Source of the DNA: Anaerolineales bacterium
Lineage (GTDB): Bacteria > Chloroflexota > Anaerolineae > Anaerolineales > UBA4823
Length of the DNA stretch: 64,000 nt
Assembly: GCA_025057645.1 (NCBI GenBank)
Contig: JANXBJ010000001.1
Span: forward strand, 616,357 to 680,356
Direction: 5' to 3'
Shown: one piece after another, positions 18,647-28,840 of the stretch
Numbering within the stretch: the first letter of the stretch is position 1
Layout of the letters: each line of letters opens with the position of its first letter
The notes under the pieces: generated by a model
Told to the model about the DNA's origin: nothing
Seen by the model: the letters and a program-made list of their open reading frames with translations, nothing else
Databases searched by the model: none
Translations under genes and position numbers: made by a program

Positions 18647-18729
18647 ACAAGGAAGACAACACAACCTAAGTCCGTCCTTACCACCTGCGCTTAATGTAGA
18701 ATTGAGTTCGAACCTTTCGAACAGACTTT

Positions 18730-21060
18730 ATGGTATTCTCCCCAAGTCTCCCTTTTTTCAGTGGCACTCCTTTGAGTTCGCCTCTTCCTCTGGCTCGGTT
18801 TTTACCTCCTTATTACCTCCGCACCCTTTCTTCTTATCTGGAACAGTCCCCAAAAGAGAGCCCCGAACGGGGGCTAATTTTAGACCCTTTTGGTAGCTCT
18901 CCGATCCTGCCCGTTGAGCTCGCCAATGCCGGAGCAGCCGTGATCGTCTGTTGCAATAACCCTGTCCTCAGATACATGCTCCAACTCATCGCCTGTTCCC
19001 CCTCTGTTGCGGAGTTTCAAGCTCTACTCGCCGAATTTTCAGCGCTTAGGAAATTCGAGTTCCGCATCGAAACCTACCTGCGTTCTTTGTATCAATCTAC
19101 ATGTAACACTTGCGAGGCTGAAGTAGAAGTCGACTCCTTTATCTGGGAAAGAGAACCAGAAGCAGATTCCTCCCGTATGGTCCTAAAACAGTATCGCTGC
19201 CCCAACTGCGGCTCTGAAGGACAGTTCCCGGTCACAGCCCAAGATCAGCAAAGGTTGGAGAAGTTCCCCTCACGGTCTTATCTTGAGGCTCAAGCAGCTA
19301 GTAAAGTTGTTCTCCTCAACGAACGCTGCTATCCATCCGTAATTGAAGCACTGGGAGTGTATCCGACCCGCTCTCTCTATGCAATTCTCACCGTGATCAA
19401 CAAATTAGATGAACTAAAGCTCAGTCAACGCCAATGGCAAATTGCGTATGGCTTGCTCATCGGAGCCTTTGACTTATGCAACTCCCTCTGGGCATACCCC
19501 CTAAGACGCCACCGCCCCAAACAACTCGCTTTGCCTACCCATTACTTGGAAAACAACTTCTGGCAATGTCTAGAAAAATCCAGAGACCTATGGACGCGTT
19601 TTCTAACCGCCACTTCTCTATCCCCGGTGAAGATTTTCGATTACCCTAAACTCCCCCACCATGGGGAAATCTCGGTCTTCGAGGGCAAGTTGAAAGAGCT
19701 CTTACATCGGATCCCAGCCCAGGAATTTTCTGCTGTAGTCACCGTCCTTCCAAGACCAAACCAGGCCTTCTGGACACTTTGTGCGGTCTGGAGTGGATGG
19801 CTAGAAGGGAGGCAGAAGGCCTCCCCTCTCAAACCTGTGCTTTTGCGCAAGAGATACGACTGGGGTTGGTACTGTCGCGCATTAGCCACGACCTTCCAAT
19901 GGCTCAACACTTTCTTGCCGGCCGGTACGAAGTGCTTCGCTCTTATAGAAGAGTATGAGGTCAACTTTCTTGCTGCCGCCCTTCTTGCTGCCGATTCTGC
20001 CGGCCTTTTGCTGGAGAGCCTGACTCTCAGAAGCACCCAGCAAAGGGCGCAAATCCACTGGCAAACCTTCCCTTCATCCCTTCGGCGAGCTCCTCTAGAG
20101 AGAACCGACCGAGACAATTTGCTTGCGAAAATCGAAGCCCAGATCGATTGCGCCTGCCAAAATTATGTCCGCCATCACCTCGAACCCCTCTCCTATGCCC
20201 AAGCCCATGCCATCTCCCTCGCCCACATTGTCCGTTCTGCCCGCCATAAAAGTTCAACAGCATCCGAGCCTTTGCTGTCGGAGGCTGTACCCCTCCAAAC
20301 GGTTTCAGACTATCCCAATTTTTTCCTCCAACTCTTCGAAAGGGCCATTCAATCCTCCTCTATGCTCACTGCCCTAGAGGAGAACGAAAAGAGCCTAGAA
20401 AGTCGCCTTTGGTGGGTCAAACACCTCGATCTTGTGCGTCCTCCACTCTCGGATTACATCGAAAATATCGTCCTCGACTACCTGCTCAACCACAGCGCAG
20501 TCACTTATATAGAAGTCGAGCAGGAAGTGTTGGCCAGAACTCATTCGATTATCGCTCCGCCTCCAGCGCTCATTCATGAATGCATTGCATCCTATGCCTC
20601 TCTTGATCCTGAAACGCAAAAGTGGAGCTTGCGATTAGAGGAGCTGCCCCAGAATCGAGCCGCAGATCTCTCAGAAGTGCGTCAGCACATTCTTAACCTC
20701 GCCCAAAGGCTGCAATTTGAGGCAAGAGAAGGCCCACCTCTGACTTGGTATGACAATCAGCAGACAAAAAAGCTAGTCTGGGAGATACAAACCCACGCCG
20801 GAATTTACAACCTCCTTCGCTCTCTCTCTACAGATGCGCCGATCATCTTAGTCATCCCGGGCAGCCGCATCAATTTGCTCCTCCATAAGCTACAGCTCTA
20901 TCCCTTCTTGCACGCACAACTCGGAAAGCGAATTCAAGTGCTTCGCTTTCGCCAGATGCGCTGGATAAGCGTGCAACCTAACATCGGGCTAACCCTTCTT
21001 GAGCGCTGGCTCTCGATTGAGCCCCCAAAATACCAGAATCCCCAATTACCTCTTTGGTAG
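18730..21060 (+). CDS. Large unassigned protein resembling a degenerate DNA methyltransferase with zinc ribbon
   Basis: A 776-residue protein of no certain family. The order of parts resembles DUF1156-type adenine-specific methylases: LDPFGSSPILPVELANAGA at about 56-74 sits where the SAM-binding LDPFCGSGT motif belongs, a Cys4 zinc ribbon follows (CNTC about residues 122-125, CPNCG about 157-161), VTVLPRPNQAFWTLC (about 338) takes the place of the DPPY motif, and YDWGWYCRALATTF then FLPAGTKCFALIEE match late methylase helices and strands. Key SAM and DPPY residues are missing, so catalysis is doubtful. The N-terminus is uncertain because there is no Shine-Dalgarno. A TAGAAT box (18697-18702) and a TTCGAA-CCT-TTCGAA palindrome (18707-18721) precede it. 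Confidence 0.7.
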   Translation: MVFSPSLPFFSGTPLSSPLPLARFLPPYYLRTLSSYLEQSPKESPERGLILDPFGSSPILPVELANAGAAVIVCCNNPVLRYMLQLIACSPSVAEFQALLAEFSALRKFEFRIETYLRSLYQSTCNTCEAEVEVDSFIWEREPEADSSRMVLKQYRCPNCGSEGQFPVTAQDQQRLEKFPSRSYLEAQAASKVVLLNERCYPSVIEALGVYPTRSLYAILTVINKLDELKLSQRQWQIAYGLLIGAFDLCNSLWAYPLRRHRPKQLALPTHYLENNFWQCLEKSRDLWTRFLTATSLSPVKIFDYPKLPHHGEISVFEGKLKELLHRIPAQEFSAVVTVLPRPNQAFWTLCAVWSGWLEGRQKASPLKPVLLRKRYDWGWYCRALATTFQWLNTFLPAGTKCFALIEEYEVNFLAAALLAADSAGLLLESLTLRSTQQRAQIHWQTFPSSLRRAPLERTDRDNLLAKIEAQIDCACQNYVRHHLEPLSYAQAHAISLAHIVRSARHKSSTASEPLLSEAVPLQTVSDYPNFFLQLFERAIQSSSMLTALEENEKSLESRLWWVKHLDLVRPPLSDYIENIVLDYLLNHSAVTYIEVEQEVLARTHSIIAPPPALIHECIASYASLDPETQKWSLRLEELPQNRAADLSEVRQHILNLAQRLQFEAREGPPLTWYDNQQTKKLVWEIQTHAGIYNLLRSLSTDAPIILVIPGSRINLLLHKLQLYPFLHAQLGKRIQVLRFRQMRWISVQPNIGLTLLERWLSIEPPKYQNPQLPLW

Positions 21061-21315
21061 TAAACCCGATTTCAGCAGAAAAATCCCTTTAAGCAAAACC
21101 CCGCTGTGCCGTGTGCAGCGAAGTTTTGAACCTGCTTTCGCAGGTGGGTTCCTCCCCAAATGCTCCGCCTTGGCTTCCGCCTATCGCGTCACATTTGCAA
21201 GATTGGAACCCTTCTTGTGAGTGTTGGCCCAAAACCCAAGCGCCGCATCACGCACACAGCAGGGCACTTAAACTTATACCACAAAAAATATCAGATGAGT
21301 AGAGCTCTTTTAGAC

Positions 21316-23103
21316 TCACGATTTTTGAACTGTGGCAGGCAGCTCGACCCGAATGTGCAGTTCTTCTAGCTGTTTTGGCTCCACCGGCGAAGGCGCACCA
21401 GCCATCACGTCCCTTGCAGCCTGATTCTTGGGGAAAGCGATTACCTCACGAATATTCGGCTCGCCAGCTAAGATCATGCAAATGCGGTCAATGCCCGGAG
21501 CAATGCCACCGTGAGGGGGTGTCCCGTATTCAAAGGCCTCCAACATGTGGCCAAAGCGTTCCCGAGCAACTTCGAGATCCAAACCGATGAGTTTGAAGAC
21601 TTTCTCCTGAAGAGCACGATCGTGGATACGGATCGATCCACCACCAATTTCATAATTGTTCAGCACCAGATCGTACTGTTGACCGCGCGCCCTTCCCGGG
21701 TCTGTATCCAGCAAGGGGATATCTTCCGGCATTGGCGCCGTAAAAAGGTGGTGACTCGGGTCCCATCTTTGCTCCTCTTCATTCCACACCACAAAGGGAA
21801 AATCAATAATCCAACAGAAAGCCAATACGTTCTCATCGATCAAGCCTAATTTTTCAGCCAAGTGCACTCTCAATCGCCCTAGGGCTTCAAAGACAATCTT
21901 ATCTTTGTCAGCAATAAAAACCAGCAGATCGCCTGCTTCAGCCCGCATCCGCTCAAACAAAGCCGCTTGCACTTCGGGGGAGAGGAATTTTGCGAAAGTC
22001 GATCGCACTTCCCCCTCGTGTGGCAGAGCAATATATGCCAGGCCCTTCGCTCCGAATTGCTTGACAAACTCGGTCAACTCATCGATTTGCTTCCGGCTAT
22101 ATTCCCCACATCCTTTCACATTGATCCCCCTTACACTCCCGCCACTTCGAATTGCTTGTTCAAAAACGGCGAAACCACAGTTGTGCATCAGATCTGTGAC
22201 ATTCACCAGCTCCAAGCCATAGCGCAAATCAGGATTGTCCTTCCCGAAGCGCTCCAGCGCCTCTCGGTAAGAGAGCCTAGGAAAAGGCGAGGCAAGAATG
22301 CGCTTTTCAGGGACCACAGCCGCAACAAGTTTAGTGAACAAATCTTCCACAAGCTGCATCACATCCTCGCGGTCAACGAAGGACATTTCTATATCCAACT
22401 GGGTGAATTCCGGCTGGCGATCGCCGCGTTGATCCTCATCCCGAAAGCAACGCGCAATCTGAAAATAACGCTCCACTCCGGCGACCATCAATAGCTGCTT
22501 GAGCTGTTGAGGAGATTGGGGCAACGCATAGAATTCACCCGGGTGCAGCCGTGAGGGCACTAAATAATTGCGAGCTCCCTCGGGGGTGGTCTTAAACAAG
22601 ATCGGCGTCTCAATTTCCCAAAAACCTCGTTCGTCCAAATAATCGCGGATAAACTTAACCACCCGATGTCTCAATTCCAAATTACGACGCATCCTCTCTC
22701 GACGTAGGTCAAGATAGCGATACTTGAGACGAGTGTGCTCATCAATTTCCTCATCTTTGTAGATTAAGAAAGGAGGCGTCTTTGCGGAATTTAGTACACG
22801 CAACTCTTGAGCAGCCACTTCGATTTCACCTGTGGCCAATGCGGGGTTCTCAGAGCCGGGCGGGCGTTTGCGGACAATGCCTTCCACCTGAATAACCCAT
22901 TCCATCCTCAAGGCATCCGCAGCCTGATGAGCTTGGGGGGCAGTTTGTGAGTCAAAGACGACTTGGGTAATTCCAAATCGGTCGCGCAGGTCAATAAACG
23001 TCACCCCTCCGTGATCGCGTCGGCGGTGAACCCAGCCCGCTAGCTTAACAGTTTTTCCAACATCCTCTGTTCTCAACTCGCCACAAGTATGTGTTTTATA
23101 CAT
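21316..23103 (-). CDS. aspS: Aspartyl-tRNA synthetase (bacterial type)
   Basis: Charges tRNA with aspartate. An N-terminal OB-fold anticodon domain (about 1-105, [20 protein letters not shown]) is followed by class II catalytic motifs: motif 2 around [16 protein letters not shown] and motif 3 [16 protein letters not shown] bacterial GAD insertion lies about 290-410. At 595 residues it is the normal size. ATG 23103 is chosen because GGGAGTGGG precedes it; an in-frame start at 23154 adds 17 residues with no family match. The 47-base gap to the upstream XRE-cupin gene suggests possible cotranscription. Whether it is discriminating or also charges tRNA-Asn was not determined. Confidence 0.95.
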   Translation of the reverse strand: MYKTHTCGELRTEDVGKTVKLAGWVHRRRDHGGVTFIDLRDRFGITQVVFDSQTAPQAHQAADALRMEWVIQVEGIVRKRPPGSENPALATGEIEVAAQELRVLNSAKTPPFLIYKDEEIDEHTRLKYRYLDLRRERMRRNLELRHRVVKFIRDYLDERGFWEIETPILFKTTPEGARNYLVPSRLHPGEFYALPQSPQQLKQLLMVAGVERYFQIARCFRDEDQRGDRQPEFTQLDIEMSFVDREDVMQLVEDLFTKLVAAVVPEKRILASPFPRLSYREALERFGKDNPDLRYGLELVNVTDLMHNCGFAVFEQAIRSGGSVRGINVKGCGEYSRKQIDELTEFVKQFGAKGLAYIALPHEGEVRSTFAKFLSPEVQAALFERMRAEAGDLLVFIADKDKIVFEALGRLRVHLAEKLGLIDENVLAFCWIIDFPFVVWNEEEQRWDPSHHLFTAPMPEDIPLLDTDPGRARGQQYDLVLNNYEIGGGSIRIHDRALQEKVFKLIGLDLEVARERFGHMLEAFEYGTPPHGGIAPGIDRICMILAGEPNIREVIAFPKNQAARDVMAGAPSPVEPKQLEELHIRVELPATVQKS

Positions 23104-23150
23104 AAAAAACCCACTCCCGGCAAAATTTTTATTTCTAGGTTCCTCTTCTC

Positions 23151-23747
23151 TCAAGCGCTCTCAACAAATTGGATCTCTCTCCTCCGCAATGAATGCGGCA
23201 GATCGAACAATACGACCAAGGCTCGGCTACGCTCCTTCGCCGCATTGCGCCAGCGGTGCTTCCGATGGGCGAGAAACATTAGGCAATCGCCCGGTTCAAG
23301 GAGGTAGCGCTCTCTTTCCACTTCGTACTCAATCGCCCCTTCCAAACAATAAACAAATTCATCCGCAGAATGGACCATATGAAATCGTCCACTTCCCCCA
23401 CCAGCCTCCAAAGTGAGCAAGAAAGGTTCGATCCCGCCTGCAAAAGGCTCAGTTCCAAAGCCTTCCCATACTCCTCTGAGGAAAGGCAATTTAACCCCCT
23501 GATCTTTCTTGCAAAAAACAATGGACTTGTTCTGAGCGCGCTCCTGAAAGAAATAGATCATCGGAACATCCAAGGCTTCGGCAATTTTATAAAGCGTGCT
23601 GACCGAAGGCGAGCTCAGGTCTTTTTCGATTTTGCTCAGCGCATTCACCGAGAGCCCACTCAGTCGAGCAAGGGAACGCAGAGAGAGCCGCCTCTCAACA
23701 CGCAACTCCTTGATGCGCTCGCCGATCCTGAACAAATTCCCTTTCAT
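23151..23747 (-). CDS. XRE-family regulator with C-terminal cupin domain
   Basis: A 198-residue transcription factor. The HTH_3 domain (about 6-62) has [20 protein letters not shown] followed by [21 protein letters not shown]-terminal cupin (about 105-185) has [20 protein letters not shown] and [19 protein letters not shown], which keeps metal/ligand-type histidines. Such HTH-cupin proteins sense small metabolites. It stands between aspS (downstream, same strand) and the divergent acyl-CoA synthetase gene, and the 211-base divergent region is the natural place for its operator. A TATAAT box for it lies at 23800-23805 on the minus strand. Confidence 0.9.
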   Translation of the reverse strand: MKGNLFRIGERIKELRVERRLSLRSLARLSGLSVNALSKIEKDLSSPSVSTLYKIAEALDVPMIYFFQERAQNKSIVFCKKDQGVKLPFLRGVWEGFGTEPFAGGIEPFLLTLEAGGGSGRFHMVHSADEFVYCLEGAIEYEVERERYLLEPGDCLMFLAHRKHRWRNAAKERSRALVVLFDLPHSLRRREIQFVESA

Positions 23748-23886
23748 GAGCTTACAGAAAAGGGTAGAGGACTTAACCTAGCAAAAGGCTCAAACTTCGA
23801 TTATAACCCTAAATCGAAAAAGTCTTTGCTGTGTATATGCAGCGCTACTCATGACTTTTGTAATTGGGTTTTGAGAAAGATTATCC

Positions 23887-23914
23887 TTGTGAAATCTGTA
23901 ACGTGTCCTATACT
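23887..23914 (+). promoter_or_regulatory. Predicted promoter for the acyl-CoA synthetase gene
   Basis: TTGTGA at 23887-23892, a 16-base spacer and TATACT at 23909-23914 give a good sigma-70-type match with start near 23921. It lies in the divergent region shared with the XRE-cupin regulator, so regulation by that protein is possible but unproven. Confidence 0.55.
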
Positions 23915-23958
23915 TGATTGTGGGATAGAATAATCGAACTTTCAAAGGGAAGAGGACG

Positions 23959-26727
23959 ATGGACCGAAGCACCTTACCGAATTTCGATCCTGTTCACGAT
24001 GTTCTGCATTATGAAAAGAAGCCCCTAGATGTGTTATTCGCACCCAAGAATGTGGCGCTCGTTGGCGCAACGGAAGCCCCAAATACGGTCGGGCGCACTG
24101 TGCTTTGGAATCTGATCAGCAGCCCATTCGGCGGAACGGTCTTCCCAGTGAATCCTAAGCGCTCCAGCGTCCTGGGGATCAAGGCTTACCCCTCCGTTGC
24201 TGACGTTCCCGAACCGATTGATGTCGTGGTCATCACCACACCTGCGCCAACCGTCCCAGAGATTATCCGTCAATCCGTTGAAGTGGGCGTCAAAGGAGCG
24301 ATCATCATCTCCGCTGGCTTCAAAGAGATCGGACCTGAAGGAGCTAAGTTGGAGCAGCAGATTTTAGAATACGCCCGCAGAGGAAACATGCGCATTATTG
24401 GCCCGAACTGTTTGGGGGTGATGTGCCCGATCTCTGGTTTCAACGCCACCTTTGCCTCAACCATGGCCCACAAGGGTTCGGTAGGCTTCATCAGCCAAAG
24501 CGGGGCTTTGTGCACAGCGGTTCTAGACTGGAGCCTAAAGGTAAATGTTGGCTTTAGTGCCTTTGTCTCCGTCGGCTCGATGATTGACGTCGGATGGGGA
24601 GACCTCATCTATTACCTAGGTGACGATCCGAACACTCAAAGCATTGTCATCTATATGGAAACCATAGGCGACGCTCGAGCCTTTCTCTCCGCTGCTCGTG
24701 AAGTAGCCTATATCAAACCCATTATCGTGATCAAACCGGGACGCACAGCAGGAGCGGCAAAGGCTGCGGCCTCCCACACCGGTTCGCTGACCGGGAGCGA
24801 CGAAGTCCTCGAAGCAGCTTTTAGGCGTAGCGGCGTGCTGCGTGTCAATACCATCGCTGAGCTCTTCTATATGGCAGACGTGCTCGCCAAGCAACCTCGC
24901 CCAAGGGGCCCCCGTTTGACGATCCTCACCAATGCCGGTGGACCGGGTGTGATCGCCACCGATGCCCTGATCCTAAACGGTGGCCAACTGGCCGAGCTAA
25001 GCGCTGAAACCATGGAAGCATTGGACCAAATCCTCCCTCCCGTTTGGAGCAAAAACAATCCAATTGACATTATTGGAGATGCGAGTCCTGAACGGTATGC
25101 GAAAGCCTTAGAAGTGGCAGCTAAGGACCCTAATAGCGACGGCCTATTGGTTATCCTAACCCCTCAGGCTATGACCGATCCAACCAGAACGGCCGAGAAA
25201 CTTGTGCCCTACGCACAGAATTTGGGAAAGCCGATCTTAGCCAGCTGGATGGGAGGCGAGGAGGTAGAGGAAGGCTCACGAATTCTGAGTCAAGCGAAAA
25301 TTCCTAATTTCCCCTACCCCGACACAGCAGCGCGAATGTTTACCTACATGGCCCAATATTCCGAAAACCTGGCTAGCTTGTATGAAACTCCCGCAGCAAA
25401 TCACACCGACATCACAGCAACCTTGAACAAAGAGGAAGCAACTCGGATCATAGAGCAGGCTCGCAAGGAGGGTCGCACTCTACTAACCGAATATGAGTCC
25501 AAACAAATCCTCCAGTGCTACCACATCCCAATAGTCCAGACCCTGATCGCCGAAAACGAAGAGCAAGCCGTGGAATTCGCCAATCAGATCGGCTATCCGG
25601 TTGTGGTGAAGCTCCATTCCGAAACCATTACGCACAAAACTGATGTCGGCGGGGTCAAGCTTAATCTTCAATCCGATGCCGAAGTGCGAGCAGCGTTCCA
25701 AGCGATTAGGACTTCCGTATACAACAAAGTCGGGGAAAAATCGCCTGACGGCAAGCCCCATTTTCTAGGGGTCACCGTCCAGCCGATGATTGCCTCAGAA
25801 GGCTATGAACTGATTCTCGGCAGCAGTGTTGATCCCCAATTTGGGCCGGTATTGCTCTTCGGCTTAGGGGGTCAACTAGTAGAGGTCTTTCGCGACCGCG
25901 CTCTAGGCTTACCTCCCCTCAATGCTACTCTAGCGCGAAGGATGATGGAGCAGACCAAAATTTATACTGCTCTCAAGGGGGTACGCGGTCGAAAACCGGT
26001 CGATCTTTCGGCACTTGAGCAGCTTTTAGTGCGATTCAGCCGCTTGGTCACCGACAATCTCTGGATCAAGGAAATAGACATCAATCCTCTTTTGGTTTCT
26101 CCAGATCAGATTGTCGCCCTAGATGCGCGCATCGTAATCCACGATCCTTCTTTGGGCGAAGATCAGTTGCCAAGGTTGGCAATTCGTCCTTACCCAACCC
26201 AATACGTGTCCACGTGGACAGACAAGCTGAACTGCACCTACACCATCCGCCCCACTCTACCCGAAGATGAGCCTCTGCTCGTCAAGTTCCACGAGAACCT
26301 TTCGGATCGAACAGTATACCTCCGCTTTCTACACCCCATGCTCCTGAGTCAGCGTGTCGCCCACGAAAGACTGGCACGGATCTGCCACGGAGACTATGAC
26401 CGCGAAATCACCCTAGTTGCAGAACAAGAAAACTGCGAAAGCGGTGAAAGGCGGATTGTCGGTGCTGGCCGTTTGAGTAAGATCCATTCGCTTGACGAAG
26501 CGAGGTTTAGCCTCTTAATCAGTGACTTATACCAAGGGAGAGGAATTGGCAGCGAACTGCTCAAGCGCATCCTCCACGTTGCACGAGAAGAGAAACTGAG
26601 GCGCATCGAAGCCCTCTTAACCCCCGATAACGAAGTCATGATCCATTTGCTTACGAAAATGGGCTTCACCCTTCGCCCGATCAATCAAAATCAACTCCTT
26701 TTAGCCGAGAAAACGATTCAACCGTAA
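23959..26727 (+). CDS. ADP-forming acyl-CoA synthetase fused to GNAT acetyltransferase (Pat/Acd-like)
   Basis: 922 residues in four parts: CoA-binding (about 25-160, [20 protein letters not shown]), succinyl-CoA-ligase-like (about 175-480), ATP-grasp (about 495-725, [19 protein letters not shown]) and C-terminal GNAT (about 745-915, [13 protein letters not shown] as the acetyl-CoA loop). The phosphohistidine of ADP-forming synthetases is present as H273 in [12 protein letters not shown]. The same architecture occurs in the lysine acetyltransferase Pat, where the synthetase half is reported to be inactive; here the histidine argues for an active, ATP-yielding acyl-CoA synthetase. Good Shine-Dalgarno AGAGG at 23950-23954. 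A strong terminator follows at 26754. Confidence 0.9.
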   Translation: MDRSTLPNFDPVHDVLHYEKKPLDVLFAPKNVALVGATEAPNTVGRTVLWNLISSPFGGTVFPVNPKRSSVLGIKAYPSVADVPEPIDVVVITTPAPTVPEIIRQSVEVGVKGAIIISAGFKEIGPEGAKLEQQILEYARRGNMRIIGPNCLGVMCPISGFNATFASTMAHKGSVGFISQSGALCTAVLDWSLKVNVGFSAFVSVGSMIDVGWGDLIYYLGDDPNTQSIVIYMETIGDARAFLSAAREVAYIKPIIVIKPGRTAGAAKAAASHTGSLTGSDEVLEAAFRRSGVLRVNTIAELFYMADVLAKQPRPRGPRLTILTNAGGPGVIATDALILNGGQLAELSAETMEALDQILPPVWSKNNPIDIIGDASPERYAKALEVAAKDPNSDGLLVILTPQAMTDPTRTAEKLVPYAQNLGKPILASWMGGEEVEEGSRILSQAKIPNFPYPDTAARMFTYMAQYSENLASLYETPAANHTDITATLNKEEATRIIEQARKEGRTLLTEYESKQILQCYHIPIVQTLIAENEEQAVEFANQIGYPVVVKLHSETITHKTDVGGVKLNLQSDAEVRAAFQAIRTSVYNKVGEKSPDGKPHFLGVTVQPMIASEGYELILGSSVDPQFGPVLLFGLGGQLVEVFRDRALGLPPLNATLARRMMEQTKIYTALKGVRGRKPVDLSALEQLLVRFSRLVTDNLWIKEIDINPLLVSPDQIVALDARIVIHDPSLGEDQLPRLAIRPYPTQYVSTWTDKLNCTYTIRPTLPEDEPLLVKFHENLSDRTVYLRFLHPMLLSQRVAHERLARICHGDYDREITLVAEQENCESGERRIVGAGRLSKIHSLDEARFSLLISDLYQGRGIGSELLKRILHVAREEKLRRIEALLTPDNEVMIHLLTKMGFTLRPINQNQLLLAEKTIQP

Positions 26728-26753
26728 ACCCACCCGAAGCCTTCAGCAGAAGA

Positions 26754-26794
26754 GCAGCGCTCGATTCCACATCGGGCGCTGCATAATCTTTTTG
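26754..26794 (+). terminator. Rho-independent terminator after the acyl-CoA synthetase gene
   Basis: GCAGCGC pairs with GCGCTGC, extended by a T-G wobble and CGAT/ATCG, giving a 12-pair stem with a 5-base loop (26754-26782). ATAATCTTTTTG follows. This is the strongest simple terminator in the window. Confidence 0.85.
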
Positions 26795-26903
26795 TAAGCT
26801 CCTAAAAGGCCCTAGATTCCGGGGAAAGAATAGCGCCTCTGAAAACGAATTTTGGATTAGAATTAATCTGTTACTTTAGCGCGTAAGCCGTTCGGAGGTT
26901 CGA

Positions 26904-28004
26904 TTGGCGTCTACGAAGCAGGGCAGTAAGACACTCGGTGTGTTCTTTATAAATGCGCTTGTTTTCATTGTTTTGGGCATCGCAGTTTACCTGGGTTGGC
27001 TCAGATACCAGAACCGAACTCACTCAGCACACATAGGGGGGTTCGATGTATCTGTAGAGTCCAATTCACTCGCACAGCAAACACCAGAGCCAACCCCCAT
27101 CTCCCTGCCCGATTTGCCTAAAGCGAATCCTTCGCCCAGCATTGTTCGTCACGCTGTCTATCTAACGATTATCCCAGAGCGCTCCCCCACCAAAGTCATC
27201 ACCTACACGGTCAAGTCCGGTGACACCCTGTTCACGATCGCCGAGAAATTCAACCTAAAGCCAGCCACCTTACTATGGGGAAACTACGAAGTTCTCCAAG
27301 ATAACCCACACTTCCTAAAGCCAGGGCAAGTTCTCAATATCCTCCCCGTGGATGGAACTTACTATCAATGGCAGGAAGGGGATACTATCGAGAAAGTTGC
27401 TCAGTTTTTCAAGACAGAACCTCAGAAGATTATCGAATTCAGTGGCAACAACATCGACCTTACAAAGATCGGCGAGCCCAATTCGGGGATCGAACCCGGC
27501 ACGTGGATCGTGGTTCCGGGAGGCAAGCGAGCAATCAAGGACTGGGGTCCTCCCCCTATTACGCGCAAGAATCCTGCCTCGGCCCGATATTACGGCTCCG
27601 GCTCTTGTGGAGAAGTCTATGAGGGAGCCGTTGGCACAGGAAGCTTTGTCTGGCCGACAACCGAACGCACAATTTCAGGCTATCACTATGATCCAGTTGT
27701 GCATCCCGCCATTGATATAGCCGGACAGATCGGTAATCCGGTTTTTGCAGCGGATACGGGAGTGGTGGTTTACTCCGGGTGGAGCGACTTCGGCTATGGT
27801 TATCTTCTCGTAATTGACCATGGCAATGGATGGCAATCAGCTTATGCGCACCTAAACTCTATTGCGGCGACTTGTGGGATGAGCGTCTTTCGCGGCGGAG
27901 CAATCGCCACCTTAGGAAACTCCGGCAATTCCACTGGTCCTCATCTTCACTTTGAGCTAATCTACAACGGAGTAAAAGTTAACCCTTTAGACTTCCTCAA
28001 TTAG
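26904..28004 (+). CDS. Membrane-anchored LysM - M23 (lysostaphin-type) peptidase
   Basis: A 366-residue exported cell-wall protein. It has a signal anchor (about 10-32), a linker, two LysM peptidoglycan-binding repeats (about 97-143, YTVKSGDTLFTIAEKF; about 147-200) and an M23 domain (about 245-366). The zinc residues H267 and D271 (HPAID) and H347/H349 (HLHFE) are all present, so an active endopeptidase is likely. Two cysteines in the M23 region may pair. The start is TTG, supported by GGAGG at 26895-26899. It probably remodels peptidoglycan. It stands alone behind the terminator of the previous gene. Confidence 0.93.
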   Translation: MASTKQGSKTLGVFFINALVFIVLGIAVYLGWLRYQNRTHSAHIGGFDVSVESNSLAQQTPEPTPISLPDLPKANPSPSIVRHAVYLTIIPERSPTKVITYTVKSGDTLFTIAEKFNLKPATLLWGNYEVLQDNPHFLKPGQVLNILPVDGTYYQWQEGDTIEKVAQFFKTEPQKIIEFSGNNIDLTKIGEPNSGIEPGTWIVVPGGKRAIKDWGPPPITRKNPASARYYGSGSCGEVYEGAVGTGSFVWPTTERTISGYHYDPVVHPAIDIAGQIGNPVFAADTGVVVYSGWSDFGYGYLLVIDHGNGWQSAYAHLNSIAATCGMSVFRGGAIATLGNSGNSTGPHLHFELIYNGVKVNPLDFLN

Positions 28005-28064
28005 CACTACTTTCTAAGCCGCCGCCCCCTACAAAATAGAGCTCCATAATCCTCAAAAATCATG

Positions 28065-28070
28065 TAAAAT
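28065..28070 (+). promoter_or_regulatory. Candidate -10 box before the DUF4870 gene
   Basis: TAAAAT at 28065-28070, preceded by TG, with predicted start near 28077 and AGGAGG Shine-Dalgarno before ATG 28100. The same TG/GG-TAAAAT arrangement recurs before several genes in this window. No clear -35 element is present. Confidence 0.4.
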
Positions 28071-28099
28071 CGTACCAAATCCCTCAGGAGGTTCCCAGC

Positions 28100-28411
28100 A
28101 TGTCTACCCAATTTTCAGCCGAGATCACCAGCGATGATAAGCTGTGGGCAGCTCTCAGCTATATCTTCTCGCCTATCGTTCCGATCATTCTCCTGCTAAT
28201 GGAGGACAAGAAGAGCCGCCCCTTCATTAAGTACCATGCAGTTCAAGCGATCGCTGCCTTTATAGTGATTTTTGTGATAGCCACCGTGACCTTGGGTTGC
28301 GGCTCGATTGTGGTGCTCGTCATGTTCTACTGGGCCTACAAGGCTTATCAAGGGGAGTACGTTGAAATCCCGATTATCACTAACTTCATCAAAAATCAGG
28401 GTTGGGTTTAA
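28100..28411 (+). CDS. DUF4870-family small membrane protein
   Basis: 103 residues. The opening DDKLWAALSYIFSPIVPIIL, a charged loop with MEDKKSRPFIKYHAVQA, and a second long hydrophobic stretch (about 50-78) followed by YWAYKAYQGEYVEIPII are characteristic of DUF4870/YtzE-like small membrane proteins. Two to three helices. The function of the family is unknown. The Shine-Dalgarno AGGAGG is strong. It is a single-gene unit between the M23 peptidase and the glycine riboswitch. Confidence 0.88.
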   Translation: MSTQFSAEITSDDKLWAALSYIFSPIVPIILLLMEDKKSRPFIKYHAVQAIAAFIVIFVIATVTLGCGSIVVLVMFYWAYKAYQGEYVEIPIITNFIKNQGWV

Positions 28412-28580
28412 GCCGGCTTTTCTTGCCCTGCTCACCCTTTGTCTGCGACAACACTGCAACCTCAAGTTGAGCTCTCTGCACCGATCTCCTGTACACCATT
28501 AGGCCAAACCTAAAATTACCACCCGACGTTTATCGAACAACACATCGCAGGACCCTAACATTGAAAGAGCAAACTGATGT

Positions 28581-28609
28581 TTTACGAAGCTGCGCAGTTT
28601 GTGTATAAT
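28581..28609 (+). promoter_or_regulatory. Promoter of the glycine cleavage operon
   Basis: TTTACG (28581-28586), a 17-base spacer and TATAAT (28604-28609), with predicted transcription start near 28616. This is just upstream of the first glycine aptamer, which starts at 28631. Confidence 0.75.
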
Positions 28610-28630
28610 AGTTAGTGCCAATTGAACACG

Positions 28631-28813
28631 ACTGCAGGGGAGAGGCTCGTTACCGAGCGCCGAAGGGGCAAGTTCAACGAGAGAGGCGAGTTGAACGAAA
28701 CTCTCAGGCAAAAGGACCCTGCAGTTGCTACCTCTGGAAAGTCTGCTCGTGGGCAGCACCGACGGGGCAAGCGGGAAGTTATCCCTGCGAATCTCTCAGG
28801 TCAAAGACAGAGG
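28631..28813 (+). ncRNA. Tandem glycine riboswitch (two aptamers)
   Basis: Aptamer 1 spans 28631-28725: closing stem ACTGCAGGG/CCCTGCAGT, core GAGAGG, CCGAAGGGGCAA and ACTCTCAGGCAAAAGGAC. Aptamer 2 spans 28731-28813: closing stem CCTCTG/CAGAGG, core ACCGACGGGGCAA and AATCTCTCAGGTCAAAGAC. The short linker and leader fit the usual tandem arrangement. The 3' strand of the second closing stem (28808-28813) shares AGG with the 5' arm of the terminator at 28811, so glycine binding should block termination and switch the gcv genes on. Confidence 0.93.
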
Positions 28814-28840
28814 CGCATGAATCTCGTCGTGCGCCTTTTT
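28811..28840 (+). terminator. Riboswitch-controlled intrinsic terminator
   Basis: AGGCGCA (28811-28817) pairs with TGCGCCT (28830-28836), followed by five T (28836-28840). The 5' arm overlaps the closing stem of aptamer 2, the expected geometry for transcription control. The gcvH Shine-Dalgarno lies downstream and is not occluded. Confidence 0.8.

Noticed and set aside
18730-21060. Restriction-modification or other active DNA methylase
   Set aside because: The SAM-binding and DPPY residues are not conserved and no restriction gene is adjacent.
21130-21145. Hairpin ACCTGC-TTTC-GCAGGT as a terminator
   Set aside because: Only six pairs and no T-run on either strand.
21061-21315. Small open frames between the methyltransferase-like gene and aspS
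   Set aside because: Overlapping short frames without ribosome sites or recognisable sequence; I see nothing functional in this gap.
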